The notes under the pieces were generated by a model. That model did no database searches. It saw nothing but the letters and a program-made list of their open reading frames with translations, and was not told where the DNA came from. A DNA stretch of 6,672 nucleotides from CAYXPG01 sp964564845 (lineage in GTDB: Bacteria > Planctomycetota > Phycisphaerae > Sedimentisphaerales > Anaerobacaceae), in the NCBI GenBank assembly GCA_964564845.1, contig CAZMCN010000113.1, positions 1 through 6,672 of the forward strand, read 5' to 3'. Shown one piece after another: positions 5,350 through 6,672 of the stretch. Numbering within the stretch: position 1 is the first letter of the stretch; each line of letters begins with the position of its first letter. A program made the position numbers and the translations under genes.

Positions 5350-5416
5350 TAAATATTATAAATGCTGAACGGGAATTAATCGGTAATCGAAGGATTGGTG
5401 TTATTCGGATAGGTTT

Positions 5417-6672
5417 ATGGCAAAAGTAACACTGCCCGATGGCAGTTCGCTGACAGTCGCTGACGGCACAACTGCCGGGCAATTGGCCCGGCAGATAAGT
5501 AAAAAACTTGCAGATTCGGCTGTGGCGGCAAGGATAAAAGGTCAATTGGTGGATTTATCCACTTCCCTCAATGGTGATGCAGATGTTCAAATCATCACCC
5601 TCAAAGATGACGAAGGCCTTGGAATAATGCGCCATAGTTGCGCACACATAATGGCCGAAGCTATATGCACTCTCTGGCCGGATACAAAACTGGTCTATGG
5701 CCCAACCGTTGAAGACGGATTCTACTATGACATTGACCTCGACGAACCCATTCGCCCTAGTGACTTCGAACGCATTGAACAAAAGATGCACGAGATAATA
5801 GAAACCGGCAAGCCATTTATTAGAAAGGAAATCACACGCGCCGAAGCGCTTAAGAAATTAGCATCTGACAAATACAAAACCGACAATATAAATCACTCCG
5901 ATAGCGAAGTTATCAGTTTCTATTCCCACTCAGATGACTTCGAGGATTTATGTCGAGGGCCGCACGTGCCCAGTACAGGCAAAGTTACTGGTTTTAAGAT
6001 TATGTCGGTGGCCGGGGCTTATTGGCACGGAGACCCGACACAGAAAATGCTCCAGAGGGTGTACGGCACCGCCTGGCCAACAAAAAAAGAACTTGATAGC
6101 TATCTGCACAGACTACAAGAAGCAAAAAAACGCGACCATCGTGTTCTGGGCAAACAGTTGGATTTATTTAGTTTCAACGAAGCAGGACCGGGGTTTGCTT
6201 TCATACATCCCAAGGGTATGATTATTTGGAACGCCATTACGGACTTCTGGCGAAGTGTGCACAATAAATACGGCTATCAGGAAATAAAAACACCCATCAT
6301 TCTTAATGAACAGTTATGGCACAAGAGCGGGCACTGGGACAATTATAAAGAGAATATGTATTTTACCGACATGGACGGAATCGGCTATGCGATAAAACCG
6401 ATGAACTGTCCCGGCCTCTGTCTGGTTTATAAAACACGCCGCCACTCATATCGTCAGTTCCCGATGCGAATTGCCGAGCTTGGCGTGGTCCACCGGCACG
6501 AAGCCAGCGGCGTTATGCACGGCCTTTTCAGGGTAAGGCAGTTCACACAGGATGATGCTCATATATTCTGTACGCCTGAGCAGATAGAAGATGAAATAAT
6601 AGGGGTTATTGACCTTACATTTGAGATATATAGGGCTTTCGGATTTGAGGATTTTCACATTGAGCTTTCTAC
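5417..6672 (+). CDS. thrS: threonyl-tRNA synthetase, 3' part outside the window
   Basis: The enzyme charges tRNA-Thr with threonine in the cytosol. The window covers 418 complete codons of a family usually about 640 residues long; the frame is open at the right edge. An N-terminal TGS domain (about 1-62) is followed by the editing domain that removes mischarged serine, with HSCAH (H73, H77) and CRGPH (C179, H183). The catalytic domain then begins, with MNCPG (zinc ligand C331; the usual following His is Leu here), motif 2 around VVHRHEASG with R360, and QFTQDDAH carrying zinc ligand H382. Motif 3, the third zinc His and the anticodon-binding domain lie beyond the edge. ATG 5417 is preceded by GGATAGG, a modest ribosome site. 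It is divergent from the cyclase unit and has its own promoter. Confidence 0.97.
   Translation, partial: MAKVTLPDGSSLTVADGTTAGQLARQISKKLADSAVAARIKGQLVDLSTSLNGDADVQIITLKDDEGLGIMRHSCAHIMAEAICTLWPDTKLVYGPTVEDGFYYDIDLDEPIRPSDFERIEQKMHEIIETGKPFIRKEITRAEALKKLASDKYKTDNINHSDSEVISFYSHSDDFEDLCRGPHVPSTGKVTGFKIMSVAGAYWHGDPTQKMLQRVYGTAWPTKKELDSYLHRLQEAKKRDHRVLGKQLDLFSFNEAGPGFAFIHPKGMIIWNAITDFWRSVHNKYGYQEIKTPIILNEQLWHKSGHWDNYKENMYFTDMDGIGYAIKPMNCPGLCLVYKTRRHSYRQFPMRIAELGVVHRHEASGVMHGLFRVRQFTQDDAHIFCTPEQIEDEIIGVIDLTFEIYRAFGFEDFHIELS

Noticed and set aside
5356..5416. T-box or tRNA-mimic leader of thrS
   Set aside because: The leader is only about 60 nt, with one weak 4-5 bp stem and no T-box sequence.
5270..5791. 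Two minus-strand ORFs (5270-5545 and 5555-5791)
   Set aside because: They are antisense to the thrS promoter and TGS/editing region, which are strongly supported on the plus strand.
5934..6221. Plus-strand ORF of 95 codons
   Set aside because: It is an out-of-frame shadow within thrS.

Overview
This 6.7 kb window looks like ordinary bacterial chromosome with moderate G+C. It holds a tRNA gene, four long protein genes, one small protein gene and the first two thirds of a housekeeping synthetase. Promoters are sigma-70-like (TTGACA / TATAAT, 16-17 bp spacers). The lineage cannot be fixed without a search. The free-standing eukaryotic-type Ser/Thr kinase, PPP-like phosphatase, GT21-like glycosyltransferase and diguanylate cyclase with an inserted loop would suit a Planctomycetota (Phycisphaerae-like) genome, but that is inference.

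Layout. Bases 1-211 have no confident gene, only a possible C-terminal end of a plus-strand ORF (stop at 135-137). Bases 212-368 hold a degenerate copy of the 3' third of the tRNA-Asn gene followed by a chain of short perfect hairpins, bounded by imperfect inverted repeats that resemble tRNA T-arms. The intact tRNA-Asn(GUU) gene (424-496, minus) follows, with its own promoter (567-594) and a short terminator-like hairpin (385-407). Bases 497-847 have no gene but contain the tRNA promoter and two palindromes. Three plus-strand genes come next: a minimal cytosolic Ser/Thr kinase (848-1708); a PPP-like metallophosphatase that overlaps it by 20 bp and lacks a recognisable GDxVDRG motif (1689-2537); and a membrane family 2/21-like glycosyltransferase (2620-3831). 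A minus-strand pair faces them convergently: a 67-residue protein of unknown function (4992-5195) coupled by an ATGA overlap to a diguanylate cyclase with a pseudo-receiver N-terminus (3940-4995). Finally thrS (threonyl-tRNA synthetase) begins at 5417 and runs off the right edge.

How the genes may work together. The kinase and phosphatase overlap, so they are probably co-translated and may set the phosphorylation of a shared target; the glycosyltransferase downstream is a possible but unproven output. The small protein and the cyclase form a c-di-GMP-producing unit driven by a promoter with perfect consensus hexamers, back to back with the thrS promoter. The best candidates for something undescribed are the kinase/degenerate-phosphatase pair, the small protein upstream of the cyclase, and the tRNA-derived hairpin element.
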